Source: Oscillibacter sp. (GTDB lineage: Bacteria > Bacillota > Clostridia > Oscillospirales > Oscillospiraceae). Taken from it: a DNA stretch of 19,534 bases. The position numbers and the translations under genes are program-made. The stretch's first letter is position 1, and each line of letters begins with the position of its first letter. Where the stretch lies: assembly GCA_003539495.1 (NCBI GenBank), contig DPPB01000003.1, positions 1-19,534 of the forward strand, read 5' to 3'. This document shows, piece after piece, positions 17,526 to 19,534 of this stretch. Below the pieces are notes generated by a model. The model searched no databases. It was not told where the DNA came from and was given only the letters and a program-made list of their open reading frames with translations.

Positions 17526-17558
17526 CACGATCCGTCGAATGTCGGAGCGTGTTTTTTT
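17526..17558 (+). terminator. Riboswitch-controlled terminator
   Basis: CACGATCCG (17526-17534) pairs with CGGAGCGTG (17543-17551) with one mismatch, followed by seven T. It is the OFF-state hairpin of the SAM-I riboswitch, about 130 bases before metK. Confidence 0.88.
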
Positions 17559-17686
17559 CATAGCTCCGGACCACATTGACTGACAAGGGAAACATATCCT
17601 TTGACTTGCCAAAACCCTGTCTGCCCCGTCAGTTGATGCTATCGTATGGGATTTGCAAAATATTATACGAAAAGGAGCAAAAAATC

Positions 17687-18871
17687 ATGGCAAGAAGATT
17701 ATTTACATCCGAATCCGTTACCGAGGGACATCCCGATAAGATCTGCGATCAGATCTCCGATGCCGTTTTGGACGCGATTCTGGAGAAGGATCCCCATGGC
17801 CGCGTGGCCTGCGAGACCTGCGCCTCCACGGGCCTGATCCACATTATGGGTGAGATCACCACCAACTGCTATGTGGACATTCCCAAGATTGCCCGCCAGG
17901 TGGTGCTGGACATCGGCTACGACCGGGCTAAGTACGGCTTCGACGGCCACACCTGTGCCGTTATCACCAATATCGACGAGCAGAGCGGCGACATCGCTTT
18001 GGGCGTGGATAAGAGCTTGGAGGCCAAGAGCTCCGGCGATGCCGCCCTGGACAACGGCGCCGGCGACCAGGGTATGATGTTCGGCTACGCCTGCAATGAG
18101 ACCCCGGAGCTGATGCCCCTGGCGATCTCCATTGCGCAGAAAATGGCCAAGCGCCTGACGGATGTGCGCAAGCAGGGCTTGGTTGACTATCTGCGCCCCG
18201 ACGGTAAGACCCAGATCACCGTGGAGTACGATGAGAGCGGCAAGCCCGTTCGGGTGGACACCGTGGTGCTGTCTACCCAGCACGCCGCTGAGGCATCTCT
18301 GGAGCAGATCCGCGAGGATATGATCCGGCTGGTCATCAAGCCCACCGTGCCTGCCGACCTGCTGGACGAGAACACCAAGATCTATGTGAACCCCACCGGC
18401 CGATTTGTCATCGGCGGTCCCCAGGGCGATAGCGGCCTCACCGGACGTAAGATCATCGTGGACACCTACGGCGGCAGCGCACCCCACGGAGGCGGCGCCT
18501 TCTCCGGCAAGGATCCCACCAAGGTGGACCGCAGCGCCGCATACGCAGCCCGTTGGGTGGCCAAGAATGTAGTGGCCGCGGGCCTGGCGGATCGCTGCCA
18601 GGTGCAGCTGGCCTACGCCATCGGTGTGGCCCGGCCCGTAAGCGTGCTGGTGGAGACCTTCGGCACCGGCAAGGTGTCCGACGATAAGCTGGAGGAGGCT
18701 GTGGAGAAGGTATTTGACCTGCGGCCCACGGCTATCATCCGCGATTTGGATCTGCAAAAGCCCATCTATCGTAAGCTGGCGGCCTACGGCCATATGGGCC
18801 GGGAGGACCTGGGCGTGGCCTGGGAAAAGACCGATCGGGTGGACGCCCTGAAGGCGGCGCTGGGGCTGTAA
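17687..18871 (+). CDS. metK: S-adenosylmethionine synthetase
   Basis: MetK makes S-adenosylmethionine from methionine and ATP, releasing phosphate and diphosphate, and works as a cytoplasmic tetramer. The 394-residue product is full length. Motifs: SESVTEGHPDKICDQ (His15, Asp17, Lys18), GAGDQGMMFGYA (from Gly124) and the phosphate-binding GGGAFSGKDPTKVD (268-281). ATG 17687 has AAAGGAG 9 bases upstream; the longer open frame upstream only reads leader RNA. Codons here and in mreB lean to CGC and GGC more than in the recD2 run, consistent with high expression. It is controlled by the SAM-I riboswitch before it. Confidence 0.98.
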   Translation: MARRLFTSESVTEGHPDKICDQISDAVLDAILEKDPHGRVACETCASTGLIHIMGEITTNCYVDIPKIARQVVLDIGYDRAKYGFDGHTCAVITNIDEQSGDIALGVDKSLEAKSSGDAALDNGAGDQGMMFGYACNETPELMPLAISIAQKMAKRLTDVRKQGLVDYLRPDGKTQITVEYDESGKPVRVDTVVLSTQHAAEASLEQIREDMIRLVIKPTVPADLLDENTKIYVNPTGRFVIGGPQGDSGLTGRKIIVDTYGGSAPHGGGAFSGKDPTKVDRSAAYAARWVAKNVVAAGLADRCQVQLAYAIGVARPVSVLVETFGTGKVSDDKLEEAVEKVFDLRPTAIIRDLDLQKPIYRKLAAYGHMGREDLGVAWEKTDRVDALKAALGL

Positions 18872-18928
18872 TCCGGCGGGGGAGGAAAAGCCCCGGGAAT
18901 ACAAAAGGCACCAAGACAAATTTTTCCC

Positions 18929-18957
18929 TTGCAAGCGAGGAAAAAAGCTGGTATAGT
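18929..18957 (+). promoter_or_regulatory. Promoter before the tRNA-Pro region
   Basis: TTGCAA (18929-18934) and TATAGT (18952-18957) are exactly 17 bases apart. It fires toward the truncated tRNA copy and the intact tRNA-Pro. No protein gene follows, so it is best read as a tRNA-type promoter. Confidence 0.7.
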
Positions 18958-18989
18958 AGATATGCCGCCCGGATGCGGGCGGCATATCT
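18958..18989 (+). other. Perfect 14 bp hairpin at the transcription start
   Basis: AGATATGCCGCCCG (18958-18971) pairs perfectly with CGGGCGGCATATCT (18976-18989) around GATG. It directly abuts the -10 box, so the transcript would start inside its left arm. TTTAT follows, a weak T run; it could also act as the metK terminator, which otherwise is not evident. Confidence 0.65.
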
Positions 18990-18993
18990 TTAT

Positions 18994-19030
18994 CCGGGTA
19001 TAGCGAAGTTGGTATCGCGCCTGGTTTGGG
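18994..19030 (+). pseudogene. Truncated tRNA-Pro 5' half
   Basis: 34 of 37 bases match the first 37 bases of the intact tRNA-Pro at 19217, covering the 5' acceptor strand, D arm and anticodon loop with anticodon TGG. After the anticodon the sequence diverges: no 3' anticodon strand, no T arm and no CCA end are found. It cannot fold into a tRNA. The octamer TATCCGGG, present at the start of both copies, occurs a third time at 19044-19051. It looks like a duplication or recombination remnant. Confidence 0.8.
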
Positions 19031-19216
19031 AGTGCCGTGGCGGTATCCGGGACAGGGTAAGGTGAAACGCCGCAAAGCCTTGCGGCACCTGCGTTTGCGG
19101 GATTTCTTCCGATTGCGGAAAATGGCATAAAAGTGGCTTTGACCACATGAATGACCACAGACAGAAAAAGCTTTATTTTTACCCCTCGCCGTGGTATCAT
19201 GGCAGAAATTGAATAT

Positions 19217-19292
19217 CCGGGTGTAGCGAAGTTGGTATCGCGCTTGATTTGGGTTCAAGAGACCGGGCGTTCGAGTCGCCCCACTCGGACCA
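19217..19292 (+). tRNA. tRNA-Pro (UGG)
   Basis: The 76-base gene folds completely. Acceptor CCGGGTG pairs with CACTCGG (one G-T), D stem GCGA/TCGC, anticodon stem CTTGA/TCAAG with loop TTTGGGT (anticodon TGG, reading proline codons), T stem GGGCG/CGCCC with TTCGAGT loop, discriminator A and encoded CCA. A TATCAT (19195-19200) may be a -10 box, but no good -35 accompanies it; the promoter at 18929 could serve instead. A strong terminator follows immediately. Confidence 0.97.
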
Positions 19293-19328
19293 AAATCCCT
19301 CTGAAATCAACGATTTCAGAGGGATTTT
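19292..19328 (+). terminator. Terminator after tRNA-Pro
   Basis: A 17 bp perfect stem, from AAAATCCCTCTG (starting 19292) to its partner ending 19328, has an AAC loop and runs into T residues. It directly abuts the CCA end of the tRNA. Confidence 0.9.
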
Positions 19329-19386
19329 TCTTATTCTTTGTCTATTGCGGCGCAAACATTGAGTTTATCATTCTTAACATGCCTTT

Positions 19387-19414
19387 TTGACAAGCGCAGA
19401 CTTAATATTGTAAT
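19387..19414 (+). promoter_or_regulatory. Promoter-like site in the AT-rich right end
   Basis: A perfect TTGACA (19387-19392) is followed after 16 bases by TGTAAT (19409-19414). It points out of the window. No start codon with a clear gene is visible in the remaining 120 bases. Confidence 0.5.
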
Positions 19415-19465
19415 TTTTGCTAAATTGCAATATAATTAATAACGAGCCTTTTGTGCCATCAAGGT

Positions 19466-19492
19466 AGCCGTATAGAGAGTTCCCATACGGCT
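19466..19492 (+). other. Leader hairpin near the right edge
   Basis: AGCCGTAT (19466-19473) pairs perfectly with ATACGGCT (19485-19492) around an 11-base loop. It would lie about 45 bases into a transcript from the promoter at 19387. No T run follows, so it is not an ordinary terminator. Its role is unknown. Confidence 0.5.
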
Positions 19493-19534
19493 TGTTATCC
19501 TATTCTATCTCGGAAGTGAATCAGTATGATATTT

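Noticed and set aside
18994..19070. Second functional tRNA-Pro
   Set aside because: The 3' anticodon strand, T arm and 3' acceptor strand are missing; I could not form a cloverleaf from the following bases.
17699..19258. A 519-codon open frame on the minus strand over metK and the tRNA
   Set aside because: It is antisense to metK, a clear full-length gene, and to the tRNA region. Its translation is low-complexity and rich in His, Gly and Leu, as expected from GC-rich shadow frames.
19151..19390. A 79-codon open frame across the tRNA-Pro and terminator
   Set aside because: It overlaps a complete tRNA gene and its terminator, and its translation has no protein-like features.

Overview
The window looks like chromosome from a GC-rich Clostridia genome, most likely an Oscillospiraceae-type gut bacterium (Flavonifractor/Oscillibacter-like; this placement is inference). 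The reasons are GC-rich coding DNA, AGGAGG-type ribosome binding sites, consensus housekeeping promoters, an S-box (SAM-I) riboswitch before metK, a RecD2 helicase without RecBC, and GC-rich palindromic repeats between genes. Every convincing protein gene is on the + strand.

Layout. 1-660: no gene; stacked hairpins, a terminator-like stem, several palindromic repeats, then an AT-rich promoter. 665-2629: uvrB. 2631-2764: a structured intergenic element. 2792-5532: a tight four-gene run (DUF1643 protein, EamA transporter, TraX-family membrane protein, YbaK-type aminoacyl-tRNA deacylase). 5533-5862: repeats only, one of them split by a ~112 bp insert. 5863-6207: a small zinc-ribbon membrane protein. 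6247-9075: uvrA. 9113-9448: a small anchored protein with a glycosyltransferase-like half-fold. 9461-13293: recD2, ComF-family gene and AEC transporter, tightly packed. 13331-14462: promoter and mreB. 14463-14700: a second structured element and a strong terminator. 14706-16024: promoter, PLP aminotransferase and terminator. 16025-16510: palindromic repeats without a gene. 16511-17265: promoter and DUF2461 gene. 17327-18871: promoter, SAM-I riboswitch, terminator and metK. 18929-19328: promoter, hairpin, a truncated tRNA-Pro copy, the intact tRNA-Pro(UGG) and its terminator. 19330-19534: AT-rich DNA with a promoter and leader hairpin whose gene, if any, lies beyond the window.

How the genes work together. 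UvrA and UvrB form the damage-recognition complex of nucleotide excision repair, and RecD2 and ComF add DNA-processing functions. YbaK-type deacylases remove mischarged amino acids from tRNA, classically Cys from tRNA-Pro. MetK makes SAM under feedback from its own riboswitch. MreB organises cell-wall elongation. The transporters, TraX protein and DUF proteins have no assignable substrate here.

I see no defence island, CRISPR array, prophage or biosynthetic cluster. The most interesting signals are non-coding: two structured elements whose stems covary (2631-2764 and 14467-14654), modular palindromes ending in CCTACGG, an insertion exactly at the loop of one such palindrome, and a duplicated 5' half of tRNA-Pro.
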